Both the position numbers and the translations under genes were made by a program. From Tribonema minus (Eukaryota > Sar > Xanthophyceae > Tribonematales > Tribonemataceae), in assembly GCA_017506865.1 (NCBI GenBank), contig JAFCMP010000024.1, forward strand, positions 744,001 through 808,000: 64,000 nucleotides of DNA, written 5' to 3'. Below, one piece after another: positions 50,201-64,000 of the stretch (position 1 is its first letter; the number at the start of each line of letters is the position of its first letter). Under the pieces are notes generated by a model, which was not told where the DNA came from, did no database searches, and saw nothing but the letters and a program-made list of their open reading frames with translations.

Positions 50201-52473
50201 GAGTGAGGAGAGCACGAGGGGGGGGGGGGGGGGGGGCACGTGTTGAGGGCATCACTGTTGGAATTGCAGGCCCTCATGTGTCTGCACAGCAGTGGTTAGA
50301 CCGTGGCTACACCGGACTGATTGAGCCGGGTTGAGTCACATTCGGTCGTGACTGGTTCCACCGTACTATTGCACCTTATTTGTGCCTTCTCGGTTGACGC
50401 GTTATTTGTGCCTTCTCGGTTGAAGTCTCTATGAGCGGCCTTTGCGAGCTGCCCAGGCCTGTGCTTAATGATACACGTTCACTTTACGCTTTACAGCAGA
50501 TCCACTTTCCAGTCTGCGCTTTGTCTCCTCTCCGGACTTGCTCCACGCACCCTAAATATCGACGTGGTCACACCGACGGGAGCTAAGGACGTCTTTCGGC
50601 TGCCGCGAGTTGACGGCAAACCAGAAAATTGGAGACAATGCGATGATTAACTTCCGTGCCAGAGCAGAATTGTTGGGGACAGACGCCGCGTTAAAGACAC
50701 TGGGCGCAGAAGTACTCGCTGCCTTGGCTTCTGCGCTCGAGGCGGCGAGGGCTTCCGCGCCCAGTGTCGCTAGCATGGCGTCAGTCCCCACTAACTCTGC
50801 TCTGGAATGGAACTTGCCGTTGCATCGTCTCCAATTTTCTGGCTTGCCGTTAGATGGCGGCAGCCAAAGGACGTCCTCACGCAATGTGGTGAGAGCGGGG
50901 CGGACCGCATCGGGGCACGCCCGCAGCGAGGTCTGGATGGGGCAATGAGCAACGGAGGCGTACTGCTGCTGGTTGCCTGCGCTGACACTGCAGCAGGGGC
51001 GGAAACGAGCAAGCTGGCTCGCGACTGCCGGTCAACGACGACAAAAAAAGAAGAAAAGTCGAGCGTACTCCTACTAGTGGCCCTACGCGTGGTGACCCAC
51101 CAGCAGCGTCGCAAAGTAGACGGCCCCTCTGTGCCGCTCCGCCCAGTACTGAGCACTGCCGCCGCCGCGCCTCACCTGCAGCAGGGCGCATGCGGCTGCT
51201 ACAGGCGTTTGAGCTGCCGGCTGCTGTCGCCGCACGGAGGCCTAACCCTAGCCCTGACCCCGATCCTCAACTGGGTGTCAACAACGACCAAACAAAACTT
51301 TCAAGTTTAAAACCCTGAGTGCACTCCTAGCAATAACCCACCAGCAGCGTCGCAAAGTAGACGGCCCCTCTGTGCCGCTCGGCCCAGCCCGCAGCGCCGC
51401 CGCCGCCGCCGCGGCTCAGCTGCAGCGAGCCGCGGCGCGTGCGGCTGCTGCGCACGTCCGGGCTGCACGCGAGCGGCGACAGCGCGGGCTTGAAGTGCGC
51501 CGCGGGCGAGCCGGGGGTGACGTCCCGCCCCGCGTGCTGCGAGTCCTGCGCGGCGGCCGCGCGCCCGAGAATTGAAGTTAGCAGCTCACATTGAAAGTTA
51601 ACAATGACGTGAGTTGAAAGTTCACATTGAAGTGAGCAGTAGACGTTGAAGTTGCTTTAAGGTTGGAACGAGGAGGGTGATAACTGATGCGGTGATAGTT
51701 CCACCTGTGGTACGCCTAGTTTAATAGGCCTTTGATATCAAACCCTGCTCGTCTCTTGCACAGCTTGATGAGTCGGTCAAACCGAGCTAACCTCCCAAAC
51801 CACCCCTGTGCCCTTGTGCTTGCTGCACACACAAAAATTCAGAACATACACGGGAAGATGCATCACCGTCTCTCACCCCCTCAAAGCTGCCCCCGCCGAC
51901 CATGCTGAAGGACGAGTTGGCGCGCGGCAGCATGCTCCACATCTTGGATCCGCGTCTGTGGCTGCGCAGGCGCTGGTCGCTGGCGCCCTCCTTGAAGAAG
52001 TCGCTGAGGACCTGTAAAACCACAATGAGAACGGGGGGGGGGGGGAGGGGGGGCACGGTCAGATGCATGACAGCGTAACGGCGTGGAGCGCTGCTGCGTC
52101 TGTGGCTGCGCAGGCACTGGTCGCTGGCGCCCTCCTTGAAGAAGTCACTGAGGACCTGACAAACAGCAGTGAAAACAGGGGGGGAGGGGGGGGCAGTCAG
52201 ATTCATCACGGTGCTATTTCAATCAGCCGCGGCCCTACGTGCAGGCCACAACTGAGAGTTGAAGCTGCTGCGCGCTGACACGGCCCCGGGTTAAAGTAGT
52301 GGTTGCACAGGCGCCGCTTGCCGATGCCGTTGGCGAAGGACCATCAAAAACCTTGCGGGCCCGTTGTGCAAATGTGGGTGTTGCCCGTTGTGAGAATGTG
52401 TGTTGCAGTCTACAGTCAATTCCACTTCACCGCATCTTGATGCTGGCCTGACGTCTCCCCCCCCCCCCCCCCC

Positions 52474-52506
<33 letters not shown>

Positions 52507-55212
52507 CTCTTCTGCTTTTATGTCTTCTGTGTATTTTTTAACATACATGGGGTATGGACGCTGTCATGCTATACATGCGTACCTGCTCCCGCGAGGTAAG
52601 GCCCTCCTGCGACTGCACGCACAGCTTCCACTGCTGCTCTACACACATACATACTTACCGCAGCTCTACACACATGTTTCAAGTACATACAAGCCAGTAG
52701 TATAGTACATACGCAGCATTATTTAGGCTAAGTCAGGCAATACACGCGCACCTGCTCCAGAGCGGTGAGCTCTTCCTGCAACTGCGCGCACAGGTTCCAT
52801 CGCTGCTCTACTTACGTAGATAAACCAGTACTCTAGATGCACACCTGCTCCAGCACGGCGATGTCCTCCTGCGACTGCGCGTTCCACCGCTGCTCTACAT
52901 GCACACATGCCAAACCAGTAGTAAATGGTGATGCTACACATGCATACCTGCTCGAGAGAGGTGAGGTCCTCCTGCGACTGCGCGCACAGCTTCCACCGCT
53001 GCTCGCGGCGCCCCACCTCGCGGATCACCAGCGGGAACTGCGTGGGCATGTCTGTGTCCATTCTGCGGCGAACCGCGTGACATTCGAGTACGACGGGGGT
53101 TACAAGTGCGCGATCGCTGAAACATGATGGCGGGTGCAGTGGTCAGCACTGTTAGAGCGGACTTCGGCGTTGAATTCACGTGAATTCTGATGGGTAGCAG
53201 CAAGTGGGTGAGGGTGGCAAGCGCTGCAGAGGCAGGCATATTCAGCGTTCATGTGCAGCTACAACAGTCATGTTCAGGTTGAACTTGGGTGGGTATCGCA
53301 GAATGGTGTGGGTGGCCCAGCGCTGCAAGAACGAAGATCGTCATGGCAGCACACCTGCGACGGTAATGAACCGCCACAACGATCAATGCGGCGTAGCGCG
53401 TTGCTGGCGGGCAGGGGAGACGCCTCGAGAGTGGAATCACGAAATAGAAATAAAGGTACGAACTGAAGCATGAGGGTCACGCGCAGGGGCTCTCGTAGTG
53501 TCTCGCCACGATCACACGCTGCGTTCGGCGCAGCACGTAGCAGCGTGTTCGCCGCGCTGCGCAGTGCCGCGACTATCTGCGTCAGGGACCATGCGACGCG
53601 ATGACTACGCGAGGCGCGTCGCATTTTAAGTACGCTGTGTGACGGACATGGCGTGCGGGCGCGCCCGCGCACAGCGGTCGGCGCACCCTAACCCAAACCC
53701 TAGGCCGTCACATCGAGACGGCATGACGTGAGCCGGCCTTGCACGCATCGCAAATGCTGATCGCGGACGCTGCTGGACTGGCGCCTGCAGCACCGTAAAT
53801 GGAGAGCAAGCGCCGCGCGCCCTGCCCGTGATGCGGTGCGTAGCGTCAGCGCAACAGTGGAGCGCGTCGGGATGCAGCGGCGCATGTGCACGCCGCCACA
53901 TCCGGAAAGGGTGTGTACTTCCTGGTCTATACATTGAAGTCTGCTGTGTTCACCATGGCAGAAGTTGGTGTGCACCGAACACAGAGCGATGCGGTGGCTC
54001 ACGCCGTGGACGACAGGTCCAAGCATGCGCGTCGAATGGTTGTGGCTGTTGTCCACTTCTGATCCGACGCCGCATCTCTTCGCGCCACCTTGAGATTAGA
54101 ATTAGGGTTAGCTGACCCTAAACCTACGGCCGACACTAATCCTGAGATGCGCCCACCTAATGGGAGAAATGCACCAACCCATCGATGGCAGCAGGAACCC
54201 CAAAACAGCTTCTCCACATTCAGGCGCCATTGTTAAAAATTGAGGTATAATGCTCAACATGCAAGTGTACAGTACCTGCCCGTGGTGAGCGTGCAGTCCC
54301 CCTCCATGAGGTTCACGACGCCCCGTGGCGGCTGGCTGAAGTCCACGAGTTCAAAGGTGTCCTCTTCGTAGTACAGCAGCAGCCCTGGTCCAGCGCAAAC
54401 GGCACCAACAGCGCAGGGGGACGCGCAATGAGCAGAGCCTCTAGGACTCTACAGACCTCAACACTGCGTCGAATAAATGAGGGGTTCACAACTTCAAGCG
54501 GCAACGCTCCACGCGCCCCACGGCAAAAGCGTCAGGATCGACGCATTACTCATGAAGCGATCGCCATGAGCACTGCCGCAGCACACCGGAACGCAGAATC
54601 ACAGCCACGGCGGAGCCCCGTGACTGCCGCTCCCTGAGGGCAGCAGCCATTTGAATAGTCCACGGCGCGCCGCCACAGCAGCAGACACGCGTTTTCTAAG
54701 CGCCGCGTCCGCCCCATCCCGCGTTTTTCCCTGACCCTGGCCCTGCCCCCACACTCTTGCTCTTCTGCTGAGCGCAATGCATCACGCCTGCCGCCGCTCC
54801 CAGGCTTTGCAAAATCGGCACGTGTGCGCGCGCGCCAATCGCCGAAGATGGCAACCTTCGCGCAGGCACCGCGCCCTCACTTCACCTCTCCGCCCCCCCC
54901 CCCCCCCCTGCTCCCATCAACCTCACCCCCTAGGACCAGTCTCACATCGCCGCGCATCCCCCCCCCCCCCCCCCCGCGCCCCCCGCGCGCGCGCGCGCGC
55001 TCACCGTTGCGCGTGGCGCAGAAGCAGCGCGCGCGCCAGTTCTTGGCGGCGATCTTCCCGAACCCGCTGCGCCGCTTCAGCAGGCGCCCGACCCACGCAA
55101 AGTCGCCGCGCTCCGGCGGCACGCCCACGCCCGCAGCCTCTGTCAGCCACGGCCCCGCCGTGCCGCCGCGCGGCCGCGCCGCCACTGCCGCCGAAGCCGA
55201 CAGCAGCGCCGC
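41229..55212 (-). CDS. EDR2-like protein: PH domain plus DUF1336 (EDR2_C)
   Basis: Probable membrane-associated lipid-binding protein related to plant ENHANCED DISEASE RESISTANCE 2. PH exons: 55212-55005, 54384-54276, 53062-52948 (WVGRLLKRRSGFGKIAAKNW, GLLLYYEEDTFELVDF, REQRWKLCAQSQEDLTSLEQ). Middle: a possible exon near 52290-52350, then 52011-51877, 51545-51342, 50179-50041 (hydrophobic WGAWFLAAVAAINLAVALG), 48121-48027, possibly about 47535-47400, 46844-46695. DUF1336: 46270-46218, 45224-45083, 44549-44482, 43908-43857, 43363-43289, 42509-42366, 41940-41836, 41369-41229 (FNVRGASYLTDRVKAPSVPA, VPGLLVINCQLPS, GPSYHVILYFAITQE, FRGRFKAMCVVENWE, ACLEMDINIHRF, VLHVGFTIEGRSADELPE), stop at 41229. 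Phases agree from 55212 to 52948, 52011 to 48027, and 46844 to the stop. No canonical acceptor was found for the 52.3 kb exon; the 47.4 kb exon and first exon(s) are unresolved. Plant EDR2 has a START domain between PH and DUF1336; a clear START is not seen, and a hydrophobic stretch lies there instead. Confidence 0.85.
44905..45365 (-). repeat. Copies of both edges of one EDR2-like exon
   Basis: Exon 45224-45083 has its 5' part (KAPSxPALYTM) copied upstream at about 45317-45352 and its 3' part (NVADAYVSLKD ... donor) copied downstream at about 44917-44975. Poly-G runs (poly-C in sense) separate all copies. Confidence 0.85.
46430..46760 (-). repeat. Tandem copies of exon 3' edge (VAGDLTAPQRTWQ)
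   Basis: The end of exon 46844-46695 (TTVVRAVGKVAGDLTAPQRT with its donor) is followed by a close copy at about 46540-46610 (EVAGDLSAPQRTWQ) and a weaker one at about 46425-46470. A copy of its 5' edge lies upstream near 47330-47395. Confidence 0.85.
48100..48900 (-). repeat. About six tandem acceptor-edge units with telomeric motifs
   Basis: The exon start at 48121 (plus strand GCCGCGCCTGTGTGAGCGAGAAA) is repeated with decay at about 48288, 48398, 48540, 48665 and 48848, spaced 110-185 bases. Between copies lie GGGTTAGGGTTAG-type motifs and CAACTCAGGGTTA. Each copy keeps the polypyrimidine-acceptor-GCGCGGCGC arrangement in the minus sense. Confidence 0.85.
49285..50100 (-). repeat. Six tandem donor-edge units
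   Basis: The end of exon 50179-50041 (plus strand CACCTTCTGGCGAYGCCTCG, then CGTGCCGCTGCGGC) recurs at about 49889, 49747, 49617, 49459 and 49300, spaced 130-160 bases. All keep the CACCTTCTGG donor context or a one-base variant. Units also share GATTTGATGGTACTGCACA and ACAAACAGTAATCCT-like sequence. Confidence 0.9.
51070..51420 (-). repeat. Copy of exon 3' edge (WAERHRGAVYFATLL)
   Basis: A stretch of about 75 bases at the donor end of exon 51545-51342 is repeated nearly identically at about 51095-51160, including ACCCACCAGCAGCGTCGCAA on the plus strand. Confidence 0.9.
51945..52170 (-). repeat. Copy of exon 5' edge (VLSDFFKEGASDQ)
   Basis: The acceptor and first 60-70 bases of exon 52011-51877 are repeated upstream at about 52155-52085, with the same flanking AACAGC/G-run intron sequence, about 144 bases away. 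Confidence 0.9.
52457..52503. repeat. Poly-C tract of 47 with one G
   Basis: Forty-six C with a single G at about 52474. In the sense of the EDR2-like gene this is poly-G inside an intron, the opposite orientation from most long runs here. Confidence 0.9.
52735..53062 (-). repeat. Tandem copies of PH-domain exon 3' edge
   Basis: The end of exon 53062-52948 (plus strand ACCTGCTCBAGAG...GAGGTCCTCCTGCGACTGCGC) is repeated at about 52845-52895 and 52750-52800, with a shorter copy at about 52580-52640. Spacing is about 100-150 bases. The copies still read RWN.QSQEDIAVLEQ and RWNLCAQLQEELTALEQ. Confidence 0.9.
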
Positions 55213-59418
<4,206 letters not shown>

Positions 59419-62400
59419 TCACGGCTGCAGTCGCTGCATGGTCCACCCCCCGTTGCCCCCCCCCTCGCTGCTTCGCGTGTACACGAGGCGGTCGTGCAGG
59501 CGGCTGGGGCGCCCCCCCCAGAACTCAATGCGGTCCGGGACGACCCTGTAGCCGCCCCAGTGGGGGGGCCGCGGGACGTCGCCCGCCGCGTCGTCCGCGC
59601 CGAAGCGCGCCTCCACCTGCGCAGCGGCAGCGCTCGGCAGAGTGAGTCGACGGCGAAGGCGCGCACGGCAGCTGTGCCAGGTGGCACGAGCCGCGCCAGA
59701 GGGCGCTTCGCTCTGCGCACCAGCGGGCCAGTGGTGAAGGGCATGTTTGAGCTGCGCCGTTCGGCACAAAGCTTGAGTAGAGCATGGAGCACATGGCGCT
59801 TCAAAATGCTGATTATTTTGCAACGGTGAGGCGCTCAGAGGCGAGGGGCAGGAGGGCGCGGGACGTCGCCAGCGGCGTCGTCCGCGCCGACGCGCCGTCG
59901 ACCTGCGCAGCGGCAGCGCTCGGCGGAGTGAGTCGACGGCGAAGGCGCACAGAGCAGCTGTGGAACGTGGCACGAGCCGCACCAGAGGGCGCTTCGCTCT
60001 GAAGAGCGCGTTTCAGCTGCACCGTTCCGCACGAGATTTTAGTAGCGTGTTGCGCATGGAGCACATGCGCTTCGGAGTGCTTGTTGATTGCGACGGTGCG
60101 GCGCTCGGAGGTGAGGGGCAGGAGGCCGCGACACGCCGCCTGCCGCATTGTCCGCGCCGAAGCGCGCCACCACCTGCTCAGCGGCAGCGCTCGGCAGAAC
60201 GAGGCGATGGCGCGGGCGCGCTCGGCAGCTGCATGCCAAGTGGTGAGAGTCGCGCGCCAATCGCGCTCGTGGAGTGCTCTGTACCGCCGCTGCTGAATCG
60301 CGGTTCGGCCCTCTCTCTCATGCCACCAGAGACTTCACATACCCGGGCACACTGCAGGGACTGCATGTGTGGCTCCCGATGCAGGACTACATGTATGCCT
60401 CCTGCTGCATCAGCGCGCACGCGCTCCGGCCTTGGGCAGTCTTGTGGGAATGAATCACAAGATCGTAGAGCTGTAGGCGACAAGGAGTGGTGAGCTGCAA
60501 GTGCCTTCCACCAATACGTCTCATACAAATACATGTGAACACCCATGCCTCGAACGCTAAAAGCTTGCACACAAAAGTCTTTATTGACTGGTGGATACGG
60601 TGGTACTGTTTGACTCGTGGCCAATTGCTGCAGCAGCGGCGACCACGGTTACTGGTGGAAGGAACTAACCTTACCATCGCTTGTCACCCAGAGCTCTACG
60701 ATCTTTTGATTCGTTTTCACATGTACACATATATGATTATAATATGATACATACATACCTCCTGCTGCTTGGCGTCCATCGCGTCCCTGCCCGCGACCGG
60801 CTGGCTCTGGTCGCTGACCCACGCGCCCAGGCGGCTGCCGCGCGGCCTGCTGGCGTAGTACGTGTCGCTCTCCGCGGCGCTCACGCGCGCGACGGCGCCC
60901 TCCACGCGCACGGAGCGATGCAGCGGCGCCCACCTGCGCGCGCAATGCGGCAACACCATTGAGATGTCATGGACAGATCTGCAAACGGGGGAGTGCGCGA
61001 GCCTGCCTCGGCGTACCCACACTTGAGATAAGGGATACAAGTCGCTCTCCGCGGCGCTCACGCGCGCGACGACGCCCTCCACGCACACGAAGCGGTGCAG
61101 CGGCGCCCACCTGCGCGCGCAATGCGGCAACCATTCAGACGTCATGGTCAGATCCACGCAGGCCTGTCAGCGTACCAGACTTGAAGTAAGGGTTGAGCGT
61201 TGCTCTCCTCAGTGCTCACGCGCGCTACGGCGCCCTCGGCGCGCACGGAGCGGTGCAGCGGCGCCCACCTGAGGCGTGACACAGCGCAGCAGCCGCCACT
61301 TATTACAATACTGAGTGTCCATGCGCACAAGGGGAGATGGCGGCGTGCTGTGCGGGCTTGCTCTCACATGCTCGCAGAGTTCATTATTGGAACTAAGGTC
61401 GCGATAAGGCGTCGCTCTCTGGGGCGCTCATGCGTGCCATGGCGCCCTCAACGCGCACGGAGCGGTGCAGCGGCGCCCACCTGCGCGCGCGCACTGCAGC
61501 AGCCGCCATTGTAATATTGAGTCTCCATGCGCACGAGGGCAAACGAGCGGCGTGCTGTGCAGGCTTGCTTCTGCGTAGTCACGCGCACGGAGTGGCGCGG
61601 CGGCGCCCGCCTGAGGCGTGGCGCAGCTGTTGCACCGTTGCGGTTTCATGCGGTAGTTTTAACGTGCTCTGCGGAGACCCATTTGGCGTGCGATGCGCCC
61701 CCGGTACATCCGCGCACAACAGGCACACTGAGAGGGGGAGATGCCATATGGCGATGTCGTTCACAAGTGATCCGCAATGCGCATTGAGACGCTTTCACGG
61801 TGTTCACGAAGACACATGTACATTCTGGTTGCAGGCCGGACATCCACCGTTCGGGACTTTTCGCGCTCTGAGCGACAATCAATAAAGAGTACACTGAGAG
61901 TACGCAGAACCGCGTTGAGCGCTGCTCACCAGAAGGTCGCCGCGGCAAACGGGTTCGCCTCCAGCTCGCGCGCCTTCCTGCTGCCGTAGTTGGTGTAGAA
62001 GACGAAGCCGCCGTCGGCGTCGCAGCCCTTGAGCAGCACAAAGCGCGAGCTTGGGCGCCCTTCGGGCGTCGCCGTCGCCAGACACATGGCATTAGGGTCC
62101 TGCCGCGGGGGGGGGGGGGGGGGGGGGGGGGGGGGCGTCGGGGGGGAGAACATCGCACGTCAGCACCGCCGTGGGTAAGCGTGGACTGGTGGGTGCTAAC
62201 CCTAGCCCTAACCCTTACCAAAGAAGCACAGGCTCGGGCGCCCTTTGTCATCGTTGTCGCCAGGCACATATACGCGGCGTTCAGGTCGTGTGCGGGTGAG
62301 GAGCGGCGAGGCGGCAAGTGTGATAAGTAGCAAAAAAGTCAAAACAACGACAACAACGCGCAGCTGCGTTGCCTCCAGGGCGCCGACAGCGCCTCACGCG

Positions 62401-63729
62401 CGGTACGCACCGATCACCCCTGCCACACTTACTTCACTGAAGCATGATGCGCAGGCACGGTCAGGCTGCAGCTTCCGTGCAGGAGCAGTCACCAGCGTGG
62501 CGCTGCGTGCCGCACGCGAACGCCGCTGGCGGTCATGAGTCATGACGCATAGTGAGCTGCACGTGCTTTGATTGTTCTGAGCGCTGTGACGCACATGCTT
62601 GAAGCTGAAGTCGTGGGTCGAACCGGTTTCTCATCGATACGGGCCAGCGCGGGAGAGCCGCCGAGGAGCGCACAGTGAGCGGCACGTGCACACGCACACC
62701 TGCAGCCCCGCGCACGTCGCGTCCGCCAGCCATATCTGAAACAGCTCGTGCACCACATCGCCTCAGAATGGTCAGATGCGGCGTTCCGATATCACGACAG
62801 CGTCACGATGTGTCATGCACTCTGATGACGACAAGTACATACAGCTGGAAGCGACGCGCACGCACCTGCAGCCCGTCGCACATCGCGTCCCCGCTGAAAC
62901 AGCTCCATCAGAGCGTGCCGCATTGACTAAGGATGTACACACACACACACACACACACACGCACGGCGTCCCAATGTTGCGACGTTGCGACGGCACACAT
63001 CCCATAACTAGTGCGTACAGCGAGCAGCGCGCGCGCGCAGACCTGCAGCCCCGCGCGCGTCGCGTCTGTGAGCCACGCCTGAAACAGCTCTTGCGCCGCA
63101 TCACCAGATATGACGGTACGATATCGCGACGGCGTCACGCCGTCATACACTGTGATGATGACAAGTACGGCGGCGAACGGCGCGCGCGCGCACCTGCAGC
63201 CCGGCGCGCATCGCGCCCGCCAGCCACGTCTGAAACAGCTCCTGCGCCGCATTGCCCCGGGCTCAGATGCGGCGCTGCGATATCGCGAGGACATCCCAGG
63301 GTCGTACATTGTGATGACCAGCGCATACAGTGAGCTGCGCGCGCGCACCTGCAGCCCGGCGCGTGTCGCGTCCGCCAGCCACGTCTGAAACAGCTCCATG
63401 GGGTCCCCCGGCGCGCAGCCCTCCTCCAGGGGGTCTGCCCTGTACTCCTCCCGCAGATCGGGCAGCGCAACCGCGCTTCCGTCCGGCGCTTGTAACGCCA
63501 TTCTAGCGCTGCCGAAACGGGCCCGCTGCTGCGCGAGCTTCAGGAGCGGCGTCCTCGCGGCAGTGCACAGGGGCGACAGTCGCACGGCGGCGGCGGCGAC
63601 GGTGCTGCAGGCGAGGGATGCCAGCATGGTGAGCACCAGCAGCAGCGGCGGAAGGGGAAGCGGCGCCTGTGGTAGCGGCGTGGCGGCGCGTGCGGTGCGG
63701 CGCGCTGCTGCCGCTGCTGCTGCGGGCAT
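59419..63729 (-). CDS. PNPO: Pyridoxamine 5'-phosphate oxidase
   Basis: FMN enzyme that oxidises pyridoxamine or pyridoxine 5'-phosphate to pyridoxal 5'-phosphate, the last step of vitamin B6 synthesis and salvage. Four minus-strand exons: 63729-63349, 62099-61930, 60933-60759, 59616-59419; all joins keep phase and the protein is complete at 307 residues. Seen: [13 protein letters not shown] and [38 protein letters not shown] and [20 protein letters not shown] (FMN and substrate region); [76 protein letters not shown] (PLP-contacting RLHDR) and the terminal W...RLQP. The first ~78 residues precede the catalytic part and hold a hydrophobic segment ([21 protein letters not shown], about residues 25-44), suggesting import into an organelle, possibly a complex plastid. 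The reading frame stays open upstream of the ATG at 63727-63729, so an earlier start is possible. Confidence 0.95.
59560..60230 (-). repeat. Three tandem units of PNPO last-exon 5' edge
   Basis: The acceptor and first ~55 bases of exon 59616-59419 ([18 protein letters not shown]) plus about 60 bases of upstream intron are repeated at about 59850-59930 and 60110-60210. Unit length is near 250 bases. Copies read [14 protein letters not shown] and [18 protein letters not shown]. Confidence 0.9.
60458..60707. mobile_element. MITE-like element with terminal inverted repeats
   Basis: The left end CAAGATCGTAGAGCTGTAGG ... CCTTCCACCA pairs with the right end TGGTGGAAGG ... CAGAGCTCTACGATCTTTTG over about 50 bases. 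The interior is about 140 bases and has no coding motif. Partial copies lie at 25300-25485 and, inverted, at 12604-12718. It is inserted in a PNPO intron. Confidence 0.85.
60870..61630 (-). repeat. Four to five tandem units of PNPO exon 3 5' edge
   Basis: The exon start at 60933 ([22 protein letters not shown]) is repeated at about 61045-61115, 61210-61275, 61420-61485 and, short, near 61575-61615. Units are roughly 150-200 bases. Each copy keeps the plus-strand GCGGCGCCCACCTG acceptor context. Confidence 0.92.
62107..62135. repeat. Poly-G run of 29 (poly-C in gene sense)
   Basis: Directly 5' of the PNPO exon 2 acceptor at 62100-62102 in the minus sense, so it forms the polypyrimidine tract. 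Confidence 0.9.
62685..63410 (-). repeat. Five tandem units of PNPO exon 1 3' edge
   Basis: The exon end at 63349 ([14 protein letters not shown] plus GTGCGCGCGC) recurs at about 63193, 63045, 62870 and 62700, spaced 150-175 bases. All copies keep CTGCAG followed by GT. Intron sequence with GATATCGCGA and GTGATGACGACAAGTAC is also repeated. Only the first copy continues upstream into the exon body. Confidence 0.95.
62938..62962. repeat. Short (CA)n microsatellite
   Basis: About ten CA dinucleotides inside one intronic unit of the PNPO exon 1 repeat array. Confidence 0.9.
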
Positions 63730-64000
63730 CTGCGGAGTGATCGGGCATTGAGCGCAAGGTGTGCTAGTGAATGTGGAGGAGACGTGATATGTTACAAACT
63801 TATCTTCTACTGGAGTCAACTGGTGCAGATTGCAAGTCTTGCTCGCACCGCAATAGCATAGGGAAATTGCTTTCTTCCGCCTCTGAGGCTTGGTTTCAAT
63901 GGACTTCCGACGCAGCTGCAGCTTTCGCATCAATCTATGGATAGTTCCCGAACCTGAGCAGTAACGTGTGGGGGGAACTGAATTTAGATTATGCTCAGTG
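63730..64000. other. Upstream flank of PNPO
   Basis: Presumed 5' UTR and promoter of the minus-strand PNPO gene. The PNPO frame stays open to 63933. No TATA-like or other regulatory motif that I would defend. Confidence 0.45.

Overview
This is nuclear DNA from a eukaryotic microbe, most likely a photosynthetic protist. The genes are broken into many short exons with GT-AG introns. There is no bacterial-style operon packing, and degenerate TTAGGG/CCCTAA telomere-type motifs are scattered through the introns. A red chlorophyll catabolite reductase-like gene, a PNPO with a long hydrophobic N-terminal extension, and a secreted protein with 'PTxxPT' repeats would suit an alga such as a stramenopile or haptophyte. 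I cannot name the species.

Six genes can be rebuilt from family motifs plus reading-phase agreement between exons; a few joins in the EDR2-like and RCCR-like genes stay open. From left to right: (1) a plus-strand DGAT2-type acyltransferase, 352-3863, cut off at its 5' end by the window edge; (2) a minus-strand RCCR/ACD2-like gene, about 14251-8447; (3) a plus-strand secreted Pro-Thr-repeat, Cys-rich protein, 16710-31357, in an AT-richer island with introns of 2.3-4.5 kb; (4) a complete minus-strand VIT1/CCC1 iron/manganese transporter, 40022-33073; (5) a minus-strand EDR2-like protein with a PH domain and a DUF1336 domain, about 55212-41229; (6) a complete minus-strand pyridoxamine 5'-phosphate oxidase, 63729-59419. 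A degenerate Ty3/gypsy retrotransposon fragment lies antisense in intron 2 of the secreted-protein gene. The genes belong to unrelated pathways (storage lipid, chlorophyll breakdown, cell surface, metal storage, lipid binding, vitamin B6), so no functional cluster is implied.

The most unusual feature is the structure of the introns. At about twenty exon ends the last (or first) 20-70 bases of the exon, with its splice site, are copied two to seven times in tandem into the neighbouring intron, with units of roughly 80-175 bp. Only the copy joined to the exon body keeps an intact, in-phase reading frame; the others decay. Many of the same introns carry telomere-type repeats, several of them head-to-head, and long poly-C tracts just before the acceptor. 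This looks like a genome in which introns grow by tandem duplication across exon boundaries. A small inverted-repeat element (MITE-like, three copies), a long foldback sequence and a (CCG)n tract of about 200 bp are also present.

Large parts (3864-8446, 14252-16709, 31358-33072, 55213-59418) hold no gene I can recognise. Most long ORFs there are shadows of GC-rich or repetitive sequence.
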